Positions 41,701 to 54,300 of a DNA stretch of 64,000 nt are shown one piece after another. Made by a program: the position numbers and the translations under genes. Position 1 is the stretch's first letter, and every line of letters begins with the position of its first letter. The notes under the pieces are model-generated. The model made no database searches. It worked only from the letters and a program-made list of their open reading frames with translations, and was not told the DNA's origin. The stretch is taken from NCBI RefSeq assembly GCF_031753505.1, contig NC_089686.1:46089272-46153271 (forward strand), given 5' to 3'. This stretch comes from Anomalospiza imberbis. Lineage: Eukaryota > Chordata > Aves > Passeriformes > Viduidae.

Positions 41701-43762
41701 GTTTTAGTCTTTAACTATAGCTTTACTCTGGAAAGACTATATTGTGTCATTCTATGAAATACTTACTGCACCTGATTGAAATGTAGTTCATCTTCACATA
41801 AGTAAGAGAACACCTGTAATGCTAAGGAACAACTTTTAAGCTGAAATTGATCAGTTACCTCACTTTTCCGTAGAAACTTTCAGATAAAAAGAATGCATTT
41901 GAATTCACACAGGTCAAAAATTCAGGGACAATCAGAACATGGTACTTCAGCTGAAATCCATGCCAAGTGTCCCAGCATCACTCTGGAGGTTCAACATGGC
42001 TTTGGAAGTGGCCAAATGACCAGCCAAAGAAAAGTCGAGCAGGCAGCGCCTTGTTAACTTGCATTTTAGCCCTCACACAGAGGAAGTGCTGTAGTTCCTG
42101 TCAGTTACACGTGTTTTCCTCCTTCCCTTGAAATGAATACTCCCTACTCCAGTACGGCACCAGGTGGACTAGACAACGTTTTGCATGTCCCTATGAGTTC
42201 ATCGTTCTGTCTTTTTTAACTATAAATGGAGACAGTGATTTCAGTCATTATTGCACCCCAAAGTTAACCAAGTTTGCTCTCACATTTTATTTGCATTCTA
42301 CACTGGGTATCTATGAAGATAAGATATGATGGTCTAATTTTATTTTATGAAGAAGGAGATTCAGAAATCATGAGTAACATGTGTAAATAACATCACCACT
42401 ATGTATAATTTATCACATAGGGTTAAAAAGAAAGCATCTAAAAATGCTAACAACTCTTTTACTGAAATATTTAATTCAATTTAATATTGCAGATGCAGAG
42501 AGTAGGAATATGATCCTGAGAAAAAGGAAGAGAAACTAAAGAAAGAAATTTCAGGGCTTTCAGATCAAATGCAATGGAAAAATCTTCAATCTTTTCTGTT
42601 AAAAAAAATAAAAGTAGATACATCAATAAATTCTTCTAACATAATAATATTTCCATTTATGCAGTCAATTGTATGGATTTGATTATAAGGAGGTACAAAA
42701 ATCAGACATGTTACTCCAAACTAATTTTTAAAATATACTCTCCCATGGCACCTGTGTGTGTCTATTGAGTGAAGGAAGGTGAAATACAATTTGAAGAGGA
42801 ATTATTTCTTTGAATAATTAATAATGCTACTAAATCAATTTATCATAAATATTTTATATTATTTTTGCAAGTTTCATACATTTTAACGCATTTTAAAATA
42901 ATTTCTGAGAAGAAATGGCACAAGATAAATTTAATATGGCAAAAGTCATATGTCCTAGTCAATGAATTAACCACTTATTAGTGTCAGGATAGTTCATTCA
43001 TTACATATATGAGATTTGAAAATTTCAGTCAAAAATACAGATATAGGGAATCACTTCTGATGGTGCTTTAAAGCTCAATTAAAGTGGTTAAACTGAACTG
43101 TAAATCAGTTTCAGCCTACTAGTGATGACCAGACTGGGATGTCTCAGAGATCACAGTGCTTCCCTGAAGATGCAGGAAATATATATGAAACCACAGCATA
43201 GCAACTGTTGATATGAATTGATTTTTAGTGGTAAGTAATACAATGATTCATAAAGTATATATTTCTTCTTGCAAACATAATATCTTAATAAGCTTATGTG
43301 TGTTACCCATATGAGTTTACCATACTATTTTATCATTACTTTAATCATGTACCATTTAAATCCATTAATTTTCAAAATTTTTTCTAGATCTTCATTCTGG
43401 AACTTTGATAATAACCATTAGAGACAATGATACTTCCTTAAATTTTCACTGCATGCATTTCTGTATGTACAAGTATCTTGTAGGCATCTTCTTTTCCTTG
43501 TTAAATAATGCTGAGTAAATTCTACAGACTTACACATCAATGAAGTTGCCAAAGGTATAAGTCATGCTGAAACTGAACAATTCTTTCCCTCAAAACTTCC
43601 AATTCAATTTTATTATGTCACCTTTATTTAAATAGTTGTACTCAAAATGTTCAGGACAACCAGCATGTTTCTTGCTTTTGTTTGCTGCTTAGGTAAAAAT
43701 TGTACCTTTTATTTTCCTCTTAGTGTTGAAGTTACTTCTTCAAATCTATCAGAGAGTCAATT
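35776..43762. other. Intergenic DNA
   Basis: No gene recognised. It includes an ATAAA-rich block (39644-39742), a T13-type run near 40312 and a more GC- and CpG-rich patch around 38700-38960 with no supportable function. Confidence 0.55.
39644..39742. repeat. ATAAA/ATACA low-complexity block
   Basis: About 100 bp of imperfect AATAAA, AATACA and ATAAAT units, almost without G or C. It gives a long F/I/Y-rich minus-strand ORF that is an artefact of composition. Confidence 0.85.
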
Positions 43763-43990
43763 TTTATTAGATATTAGAAGAAAATTCCTTTCTGTGAGGT
43801 GAGATGCTGGAACAAGTTGCCCAGAGAAGTTGTGGATGCTCCATTCCCTGAAAGTGTCCAAGACCAGGTTTGACGGGGCTCTGAGCAAAACGGTCTTGTG
43901 GAAGGTGTCCCTGTCCATGGCAGGGGGTTGGAACTGGATGACCTTGAAGGTCCCTTCCAAACACAAACCATTCTACAACTCTATGATTCC
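43763..43990 (+). mobile_element. CR1 LINE fragment, 3' end with tail
   Basis: The sequence follows the CR1 consensus: attagaagaaaattcctttc, GAACAAGTTGCCCAGAGAAG, TTGTGGATGCTCCATTCCCT, GGAAGGTGTCCCTGTCCATG, gcagggggttggaactggatgacc, and the terminal CATTCTACAACTCTATGATTC. It lies about 1.25 kb upstream of the inferred mucin start site. The overlapping minus-strand ORFs (43757-44006) are its shadows. Confidence 0.95.
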
Positions 43991-45070
43991 CTGATATTTT
44001 TTTCATAAAACATAATAGAAAATCATATTTGGGAGAATTTCAAATGAACATTCAGTCTATGCCCTTGCCCCAGAGCACTATCAACAGCACTAAGACCATT
44101 CACATGTAGGTGTTTTGCTAATCTAGTGATGGAAATTGGACAGTATTCCTAGGCAACCTAAATGAGTATTTCACTACCTTTTCAATGCACCTCTTACATC
44201 CCTCCTTAACAGCTAAACTCCATTCAATTTTGAACATTGCTACGACTCCAAAGAATACAGAGACTACACCAGCACATTCTTCCTTGCAGGAACTGTTTGA
44301 ACCCATGTGGGATTATGGGATCTGATCTCTTAGTGAAAGACTGTATTTCTCTACACCCCAGGGTAAAACACTATAAAAGTTTAATTTCCCAAAGTACTAT
44401 AGCTGTAAATAACTATTTTAACATACTCAAAAAGCATTCTTTTCTCCCTCATTGCTCCTAAGATAAGGAATATTCCAGAAAATATTCTTGCATATCTGTC
44501 CTTTAATATCTTTAGGGCTAGAAATCACATGGATTTTTTTTTTTAAATCATAGGTAGAATCCAACTAATTTTTAATGCTGAAATCATGTTTACTCAGAAA
44601 GGAAACAGCTGAAATAACCCTAAAATTGCCCATATGAGAAGAGGAGTCCCTCAAGGAAAGGGCCATATTAATGACTTGCCAACACAGAAGAATTCTCATT
44701 GTGTACACCTGTGTTGTACTTGGTGAGTGGGATAACTGCTGACCTTAAATAGCATTTGATTTCTTCATTTTCACAAGCAAAGTAGCTACATAGGCAGGTG
44801 CAAACTAATTTTAAAAAATTTTTATCAGGTGAAACTTCTTTGGAGGTTTTTGAGAAGCTAATTATCATCACTTGCCCTAAGAAGAAGGGGAAAAAAAAAA
44901 AGTGAAGTAATTCACTCAAACTCCCTGCTCAAAAGTCACCCAGAAGTCTCTTAAATTGTGTTTATCCCACAAGAAACAAAAATTTGGGAAAACTAAGCTT
45001 AAGCAAAAATTCTTCTTGCTCACTTCATGACATTTCATCAAAAATGTGGAAAGAAGACTCCTCCTAGAGT
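43991..45070. other. Mucin upstream region
   Basis: Noncoding sequence between the CR1 copy and the proximal promoter. No further elements that I can name. Confidence 0.5.
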
Positions 45071-45152
45071 GTAAATAGCTGAGGGAAAGTCAGAGCATCC
45101 TCTATTTACCTCTGCACCTGCAAAAGAAAACGAAAATGTCTGAAGCCCCACC
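45071..45152 (+). promoter_or_regulatory. Proximal promoter motif cluster (FOX-like pair, E-box, CCCCACC)
   Basis: Between 55 and 140 bp upstream of the TATA box there are two forkhead-type cores in opposite orientation (GTAAATA 45071-45077 and TATTTAC 45103-45109), an E-box CACCTG (45115-45120) and a KLF/Sp-like CCCCACC (45146-45152). FOXA and Sp/KLF factors are known regulators of secreted mucins. The motifs are short and may occur by chance, so binding is inference only. Confidence 0.35.
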
Positions 45153-45206
45153 TTTTAAGAGCCTTGTGAAACAATCTGGGAACTGAGCCAAATTCTACTC
45201 TCTCAC

Positions 45207-45214
45207 TATATAAG
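45207..45214 (+). promoter_or_regulatory. TATA box of the mucin gene
   Basis: TATATAAG lies 68 nt upstream of the signal-peptide ATG at 45282. A start site about 30 nt downstream, near 45238, would leave a 5' UTR of roughly 45 nt. It is the only TATA-like element well placed for exon 1. Its role is inferred from position. Confidence 0.75.
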
Positions 45215-45281
45215 ACTTGGGAACAGACAGGTATTTCCTCAGAGGCAGGTTGTTCGGTAGTTTCTACCGGACCTCCAGAAG

Positions 45282-45354
45282 ATGGGTAAAGGTGGTGGGA
45301 CACAAATACCACTATGGATATCAATACTAGCCCTGGTCTTCATACAGATCAAAG
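45282..45354 (+). CDS. MUC5AC: Mucin exon 1: signal peptide
   Basis: Residues 1-24: a short polar/Gly-rich start (MGKGGG) followed by a hydrophobic core (PLWISILALVFIQI), a typical signal peptide. The ATG is the first in frame after the TATA box. The donor is AAAG|gtagga, ending after codon position 1. Exon 2 begins 2.8 kb downstream, so a further phase-1/phase-1 exon inside intron 1 cannot be excluded. Confidence 0.85.
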
Positions 45355-48300
45355 GTAGGAAGAATCACTTGCTTGGCATTTTTACTGTTTTAAAGAATTT
45401 ATAACTTGCTTTGGAGTTTGAAGCTTTTTTTTTTCTTGGCTTTGTGAAGTTAATGAACCTGTTACCTTCATGCAAGATTTTATTTTCTGCTTAAAATACT
45501 TTCTTTCCTAAGAGCAGAAAATTAACTCTTTTGAAACTGTTATCCTGTTTTTCTTCAGTTGAAATCTGGAACAGCTCCACTGCATTGAGTGGAATTTTCT
45601 CTGAACTTATATGTCTACAAAAATGCCTCAAGATTTGCATTTAGCTTTTAATATCCACTTTAAGGTGGTATAGCATTTCTAAATGTAGAAAATAAAAAGT
45701 GCAAAGGTACCTCTAGAAAGGAACAAATCAGCTGAGGAGTATGTCTGCATGAATTATTAGACTCCGTTTATCACCTTATATTGGATTATTGAAGAAAAGG
45801 AGGATTTTGCTTGAAAATCATCAGGCAATAGGTTTTAGAAACTAATTTAGTCTTGCTTATGAGGTTGCATAAAAGCTTAGCACACAAGGTTGGTTTGCAA
45901 TGGGCTGAAAACAAATGGTACTGCTATAAATATTCTGGGGGAACTTAATAGTCACAGATGGATGGAAACCCCTTTCTTTTTTTTCTTTTTTTCATCTAGT
46001 AATTTCCTTTTAAGTTTAAGGTAACAATAATGTTAGTTTTAAATGCATTTTGATCTCTAGTGCAGATCCTACTGTATGATTTCATATTTTTCCTGCTCCT
46101 AGGTAGTTCCATAGTAACTTATGTTAAGAAGTGGTCGTGTCAAAGAATAGCCTATGACAGGACTAGCTGTAGCATTAGCAAAACATGCAATGGCAGCAGG
46201 GATCTTCAGTGCATGTGGCATGAGACAGAGCAGAGCCACACAGTACGCAGAGAGAGAAGCAAAAACCTCTCTGAGGCTGGGCACTGAAGGAGCCCAGAAG
46301 CACTGAATGGTTCCTACCTTAAAACGGGACACGTCCTCTAACCCCAGCTCTTTCCCCAGGAGGGGACTTGCAGAGTTCCCCACAGCTCTGCTTTCAGCCT
46401 TAGCCCCTCTAGTGGTCCTGTCCACAGACTGCTCTTGTGAGGTGCAGCAGGGAACCTGCCCTTGCAGTTTTCTCTGGCCAGAACAGTCTTCACCTCAACC
46501 TGCTGAACTCTCACTAAACAGTGCACTGAAAGCCCCTCTGGATAATGCATGGATTCTAATTCTGATGCTGCAGTGGAATGGAATGAAAAATGGTTTCTTT
46601 GCTTTGGGGTAAAATCAACAGACACAAATGTATCTATTGGAAAGACCTATTTCCTTCTGTGCGGTGTGGCTTTTGCATTTGTTTTCCTTCTGTGGCATAT
46701 TATAAAGAATGCTTGAAACTATAAAATACAGAGTAACTTTAGCTTTGACAAAGATCAGTCCTCTAACCCTAATGTGAATTCTTCATGTACAAAAGGGACT
46801 TATTTGAAAGCTATCTAGCTAGAAAAAAAGGTTTCACTGATGCTTAAAGCACAGAGTGATCATAAAACCTAAGAAATCTAGGTCCTTTATCTGAAAAGCT
46901 TCTAAGGGAATCCAGGGGTATACTGTGACAGAATAAGGACCTGCTCAAATCACCACAAGCATGTTTTTGATGGCTTCCCTGCAGTAATTTATTACCCAAA
47001 AAGTTGAAAAGGGAAAGGCTGAAGGAGTGGTGTTTGGCCATCATGGTTGCATGTAGCATGGGTCTTGATGCATTTCTGGCCTCCTGTACATAAACAGATC
47101 TTTGATTTTTGATATACTGAGTGTTGCACATTTAAACAGATAAAATTGAGACATTATGAGGGGACTCAAGAAAATCAGACATTCACATTTCCTTTACTAC
47201 TCTTCTTGATGCAGTTCAAGCCCAGGGTGATGAACAACCAACAAAGTCAGAGTATGTTTCTCCATCTCTCCTGCAGCGACAAAAATGTAGGTATATTTAT
47301 GCTGATCTCTTTCTAGGGTTTTGCTCCAAATAAAGGTGATAAATAGTAAGATTACTAGAATATTTTGATTCCTAGTAATATATACTAGGAATATACCACA
47401 CACATTAAAAGAGAAATCTGTACAATATATCCAGTTCTCAGACAGTCTCTGACTGCTCTAAGCTTGAGAACTTCCTCTGAGATCTGGCCCAGTGGATCTG
47501 CTCTACTGATATGATACAGTTATCTAATCTTTGACTTCATGAAAGGTACATAACTTATATCTAAAAGTGTATTTTCAGAAGAGGTGTGTGTTTACACATA
47601 TATCACCAAGGTACTTGATAGTAGGTAATAAAAGGCACATTTTTTACACTGTGTCAAGATGACTACATCAGCCACAAGAGAATAAGAAAGCTGTAACTAC
47701 CTTAAACATTAGAATAATTAAGTACTACAAGATCATGCATGACACATAACTGGACAGTGCAAAATAAGGGTGGAAGGTGTACTAGTGATGACAGGCTGAA
47801 ATAATTGATCATTAAGTCTGCCCTGCAAAATGTGTGCCACAGGTTATTTAAAAATAGCTGTTGTAATCAGTATTACAATACAGTGCTCTGAGGATCACAT
47901 TGCTGCTTTTGAGTTCAGCGTATCAGGGCCAGCATCAGATGGGAGTATTGAACAAATGGTGGAAGAAAGTACTACAGTCTGTGCAATTTAGCTGTTAGTA
48001 AAATTTATAGAGAGACAGAACACAAAGCAATTTGTAAAAACCACCAATAAAACCTTGTGGAAACTTTCCACTAGAGTGTAACTAGTAGTAGGAAATATTA
48101 TTCACTAAAAAGACTAGGCAATCTCTACCCATGGTTTAGGACTTCAGAAAAGATTAAACCTGGCCATTTTTTCTCCTTTCTATTTTCTACCAGCTTTCAA
48201 ATCCCAAGGAGTGACAATCATTCCACCTTTTCAAAATGCACTGAAAGTAAAGGGTAAGTTAAGCAAATGTCATGGCTCAGATATCTGTGCCCTTCTTAAT

Positions 48301-51300
48301 GAGAAAGAGCATGGAGTGACTGAAAAAAAAAATCAATAAATTGTGTAAGAACCTTTAGCATCATAAAAGAAAAAAATTAACAGAGAATTAATTAATCAGG
48401 TAAATCCAGTGCTTTTGACTCATTGTTCTAGGATGCAGCTGTAAGAAAAAAAAATTAATATATATATTTAAGCATGCATACATATTGTACATGTTTTTCC
48501 CCAGTATTATATATATTTCCAGTAAGGAGACGAAAATACTAGTGTGCTAAAAACTGTTGAGACACCTTATCTAGACAATAGGGTACAATTCAAGCAGGCT
48601 GAGTGTAAATGTGGAAAGGGAATGGGAAGATAATCAGGGATTTTGGAGAGTATGTTTGCAAGGAAAGGAAGACTGAAAAGAAAGAATAGCTTTCTATAAT
48701 GGGCTGGGGGAGGAATAGGGAGATTATTCAAGACCCTGGACACTTCAAGGTGAAGTGTAATTTTGGCACAAGAACCACCAGGCATACATGGGACAGGAAT
48801 ATGCTTTGGAAGACGTTGACAAAAGTCTTCCAGCCATTTAGAAGCTGTAGGTATGAGTGGCCTTCCCAAGTAGGAGTATCAGCTAGTTTTAAACTAGCTT
48901 TAAAATGGTTTTATGGTGAAACTTTGACTCCATACATTTAGGAAAGGATATATGGGATAGGGAAGTCATCAGAATTAGAGCATTGGATCTAGTGACCCCA
49001 GAGGTCTCTTTTGATCCTAGGCCCTATATCCCTATGCAAAACTGATTAAGCACAAAAAGCAACTGAAATAAATAAATAAATAATGACCAAAAAATAGCTT
49101 GACAAAACAGAAAAAAGATGATGAGCTTTTGGAAAGAGGCTGTTGAAAGAAGCAGGAGGGATAAAACCTCTACAGGGAGGGTACTACAAAAAACTACAGA
49201 AAATTCTTACTGCTTCTTTTGACTCCACAGCTGGCAACCCCTCTCACAATGGCCGTGTGTGCAGCACATGGGGTAACTTCCACTTCAAGACCTTTGATGG
49301 GGACATCTTTTACTTCCCTGGGGTCTGCAATTACATCTTTGCATCCAACTGCAAGTCTTCCTATGAGGACTTCAACATCCAGATTAGGCGTGCAATGGTG
49401 GAAAATGCTACTGTGATCACTCATGTCATCATGAAGCTGGAAGGAGTAGTGATCGAACTGACCCCCAGCTCTGTCCTGCTCGACAACCAATTGTATGTTC
49501 CTACCTTGTTCCAGTGGGCTCTTTGAGCAAGTACCCCTTTCCCTCATCTCATCATTGTTCCCAAGCAGTGGTAGGGCTCAGGTCCTTCCTGAAGTTGTAA
49601 CAAATACAAAGGAGGGCTTGAGAGTAACCTCCACTTGTGTGGATTATCCCTGTGGCTGTTTTGTTCAGATGAGCTGTATCCAATACGCTGTCCCACTGCT
49701 ACAATAGTGTGTGTATGTATGTATGCAATTAAGTCTATAAGCTGCATTCCTTACACACTTGAAGTTATTAGTTTCCATTAATTTTACCACAGCAGAATCC
49801 CTGCAAGGTATTTTTGACAGCTTTTGTCCTTGAACTGAACAGTGTGTAGTAAATCAGTGACTGCTCTTCAGCTTGTACCTGAATTAATTTAAAATTATCT
49901 GTTCTGAAAACTTGCTATCTATGTAGCAATTGTAGCACTAACTTTGGCATAGGGTGTGAAACCTACCCAAAAGGCCAGGTAAATATTTGAGCAGCTATCC
50001 CACAGTGAGTTGTCTGTTATGGCAGCTTTGTACAGTGAATTAATCTAAAGGTTATCTCAGGTACAGCTTCCTGAATGGCACTCATGTCACAGAAAGCCTG
50101 GAGTCTATCCCTTTATTAGCAAATGCTTCAAGGAGTAAATAGCAATATCCTGAAGCACACTGGCTACAAAACAGAGCCTCCTAGCACTTTCTTGAACAAT
50201 ACAACCACAGATATATGTTAACATTTTACCCAGCAAAACACCCTTAACGGAGAAAGCCAAAAGGAACAACAGGAAAAGCAAGGCTGATCCATTTGCATGA
50301 TGAGAGGCAATTGCATAGGAAATGGACAAAATATTACAAACTTGTGCTGTCTGTAGTAGTTATTGCTCGAATTTTTTCAGACACATGTTGAAAATTCTCA
50401 AAGAGAATGAGAAAGGATATCATTGTGGACATTCAATGGATGTTCTGTCCCTACCCCTGCTGACTTATGATGATCTTTCCTCAGAGTCCAGATGCCCTAC
50501 AGCCATATGGGAGTCTTCATAGAGAGAAGCAACAATTATTTGAAAGTTTCTGCCAAGTTGGGACTGACCTTCCTTTGGAACGGACAAGATGCCCTCCTGG
50601 TAAGAAAACATCCAAAACACAGCAGAAAATGTGTATTTTGAAAATAGTCTTTTTACACCTTTGCAGTATTACAGCCAGACAGGCATTAGTTACTTTTGGA
50701 TTTGTGCCCATTTTTAGTGTATTGTTTTGTCTTCCAGTCTTCTCTCAATTTCCTATTTTTCCCCACCAAGCTCAGCTCAGAAACAGTAGATGCCAAATTA
50801 TAATGTTCCTACCTCACCATGAAGTATTCCTGAGATTCCAGACCTGGCAAAGTATTTATGTTCACAACCCAGGACTAGGATAAGAACGAGCTTTTCTTAG
50901 TCATCCCCCACCATTCCAATTGTGCCTACCTTGTTATCACACAGCACAGTCTTCACAACAAACATATTTCAAATTTTTGAGTACCCAAGCAGTACTGGTA
51001 TGGGCTGTGCTCCTAACCATCAAGACTGCCATTTCCATAAACCGCCTTCCTCCATTTTTTTTTTTTTTTAGGTGGAACTAGATAAGAAATATGCCAATCA
51101 AACTTGTGGACTTTGTGGGGACTTCAATGGAATTCCAGTCAGCAATGAATTTATTTCAGGGAGTAAGTAATAAAAAGCATTATTAAGTACTGGTGCTTTT
51201 TTTTTTTTTCTTAGAATATATTTTAATATAGGTTGTGGGTTGCATGAACTGGAAAACTGGGGGTACTTCTTCATGTATTCCTGTGATGTCAGTTGTGCAA

Positions 51301-54300
51301 AGTCAGGACTTTGAGGTGTATTAGACTGCTTCCATCACTGTTAGATATTTTAAGACCTGCCACATAAAAATTTCTACTTGTTTTCAATAGTTAGGATCCA
51401 GTTTTTTATATATACTGTTCATATTTTCCTCTTGATATTATAGTGACATTATTTGGTAATCACTGTTCACGTCATAGCAGGTAGTGTCACAAAAGAAAAT
51501 AACTCCATGCAAAATTTAGTAAGCATTATTCTAATATTTGAACTGTTTTTTGCAGAGACAAAACTGACCCCCATACAGTTTGGTAATAGGCAGAAGATGG
51601 ATGGACCCACAGAGCAGTGTGATGATCCTATTCCTCCTACTTCTCTGATGAACTGCTCAAGTGAATTTGTAAGAACCCCTCTCTCAAAATTTGTTTTCTC
51701 AACATGAATACATTCTATGTCTTTGGAAAAGTTTTAAAAGGGGGGAAAAATAGAGCATGAAAATAACTCAGCTGTAGGTCTCAAAAGAAAAATATTTTTA
51801 ATTTTGTGTTGTGTTCTTTGCTAAAGTGAATGCCAAAAAATTGCATTCCCCTTCTACAAGAAGACTGCAAATTCTCCTGAAAGAGAAAATTACTGAGGAT
51901 GTCTTAATATAAAGAAATTATATAATGCTTGGAAAGTGACCTGGGGTGACAGCAACTAAGGATATGGAAGTTACTAGAGTTATTAAAAGGAGTTCTGTGT
52001 GGTTTTGCCCTATTGTTATTTTTCCTTAAATATCACCTTATGGATAGGGAAGGGAGGGTTGGAAGGGTTTCTGGACCAGATCAATCTTTGATTTGTTCTG
52101 CTCCATGCCTTAAATAATTTTTTCATATGTTCTTAACACTTTGTTTACCTTCTCTCTTTTCTTTCCCAGGCTTCTATCTGTGAGACAGTATTAACCAGCA
52201 AAGCATTTACGAGTTGTAACATGCTTGTGAATGTCCAGGACTACATTGAAACTTGCATACAAGACCTGTGCCACTGTGACAGCTCCATGGCTGACTTCTG
52301 CATGTGCAACACCTTTGCTGAGTACTCCCGGCAGTGTGCTCATGCAGGTGGACAGCCCCTGAACTGGAGAACCTCAGACCTGTGCCGTGAGTATCTCAGG
52401 AAGGGACCTCCCCCTGTGCTTACTACACACATCCAGCAAACTTCACACATGTGAGGTTTTTTCCTGAAGAAGGCATTAGTTCAAAAGTGCACACAATTAT
52501 AATTAAATCACTTTTTACCTGGTAATACACAAGACTTTGGGAATATGGAAGTTTAGGGGATTTTCAGTATGAATCAAAAAATCTAAAATGTTTTAGCCTC
52601 CACTTGGATCAGGATACCCTGTCATATCTTGACACAAAACAACTTAAACTGCAAAAAAATGCTTTCTCCAACTTTTAAATGAAAAGTCAGCTTTATAATA
52701 CTCTTTCTACTTTTAGCCAAATCATGTCCGTTCAACATGCAATACCATGAGTGTGGCTCTCCCTGCTCTGACACGTGCAGCAACCCAGAACGATCTGCAC
52801 TTTGTGAAGATCACTGCACAGATGGCTGCGTTTGTCCTCCAGGCAAGCTCATTTCCTGCCCTTTTCTCATGCCAACCCCTCTAGAATACTCACCTGTACA
52901 CATTTAACAATTTTCTTACTCTGGATCATTCCCATTACATCATCAGTGTTATTATCATTGAAGTAATAGCTATATTTCTGCCCTGGATGCACTATTTCTA
53001 TTCAAATTACTAAATATGGCCTTTTAAACAACAAATGTGCTTTTATAGATCTATTTTTTTATGTATGTATATAAAATGACTGAACTGAGAATAAGATAAT
53101 TTGCTCCTAACAACAGCAGGGTCTTCTATTCTCAGCATTCAAACTCGGTTCACTGAAAGTATGAAGTGTTTAAGCAGATTTTGCATGCAATCATAACTCC
53201 TTTGCTGTTAGCAAAGCTGCATCTTGTTCCAGAAATGAACAAATCCTTCCTGTCAGGTGTTTTCTGTCTAAACAACGAGCTGACAGAGCACTAGGCAGTG
53301 TGTTGGATCTGGTGCTTCAGAGAATTGCACACAAGAACTGTGTGTCAGTACAAGATAGATGTGCTCTCTCTGGGCATACTTCTGGGTCTAAATTTTTGCT
53401 GTTGTTATGACTGTATCATAACAACAGCTGCTCTGCCCATCCCCATGTCTCACAGAATTCACCATCACTTGTTTGTGTCATAGCATTGACGTCTCTAAGG
53501 CAATCCTCTGTCACTGGGCATAGAAATATTTACTGTACTGATATGTTCCTGGGCAGTCTTACAAATGGTTCATCTATTCCAGCTCATTACCTATTGATTT
53601 TAATCCTAATTCCATTCTAATGAAACACATAACAGAAAGGCATTTTCCTAGAGGTCCCTTTTGATCATGCTAAGATTTTTAGGTAGACTTCAATGGAATA
53701 TAGCCCTTCAAACTCTACATAGCTGGCATCCTATTATTTTAAAATACAGAAGAAAGGGGACATAGTCTCAGGCATCTGCTAGATATGTGTTCAAAGGCAG
53801 GTTCTGCAGTGCACAAAATAAGTAACAGACCCTTTCTTTTCCTAGGAATGGTATTTGATGATGTTAATGGTGCTGGCTGCATTCCCCGCAGAGAATGTCA
53901 CTGTACCTATGAAGGTGAAACTTATGCTCCTGGTGCCTCCTTCTCATCTAAATGCAGATCATGGTAACATATTTTCTCACTTTTTGGTTTTTTGGGGGTT
54001 TTGGGTTGGAGTTGTTTTGTGCATTAGCTGAATATTTACTGATTTTCCCCTTAAAAAACAAATGAGCAACTACTTACCAGCTGAAGTTCCATTAATTACA
54101 CTGCTTTAGAGGATACTTTCATGTCTGTTTTCCCTTCACACTTGGAACAAAAATTTGAGGTTTTGAATAGTTGCTTCAATTTCACGAAACACCAATGAAG
54201 GAAGATAATCCAAGTCAAATACCAGAGGTGTTTAAAAATGTGAATTAGTGTTATACCTTTTCAGCTCTACAGTGTAATGCTAAGGTCTCATATAAATACT

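Noticed and set aside
43757..44006. Three overlapping minus-strand ORFs
   Set aside because: They are antisense shadows of the CR1 3' end.
46104..46287. Possible extra phase-1 exon in mucin intron 1, after an acceptor-like ctcctag
   Set aside because: It reads in frame and is cysteine-containing, but no suitable phase-1 donor follows and no counterpart is known in the mucin N-terminus.
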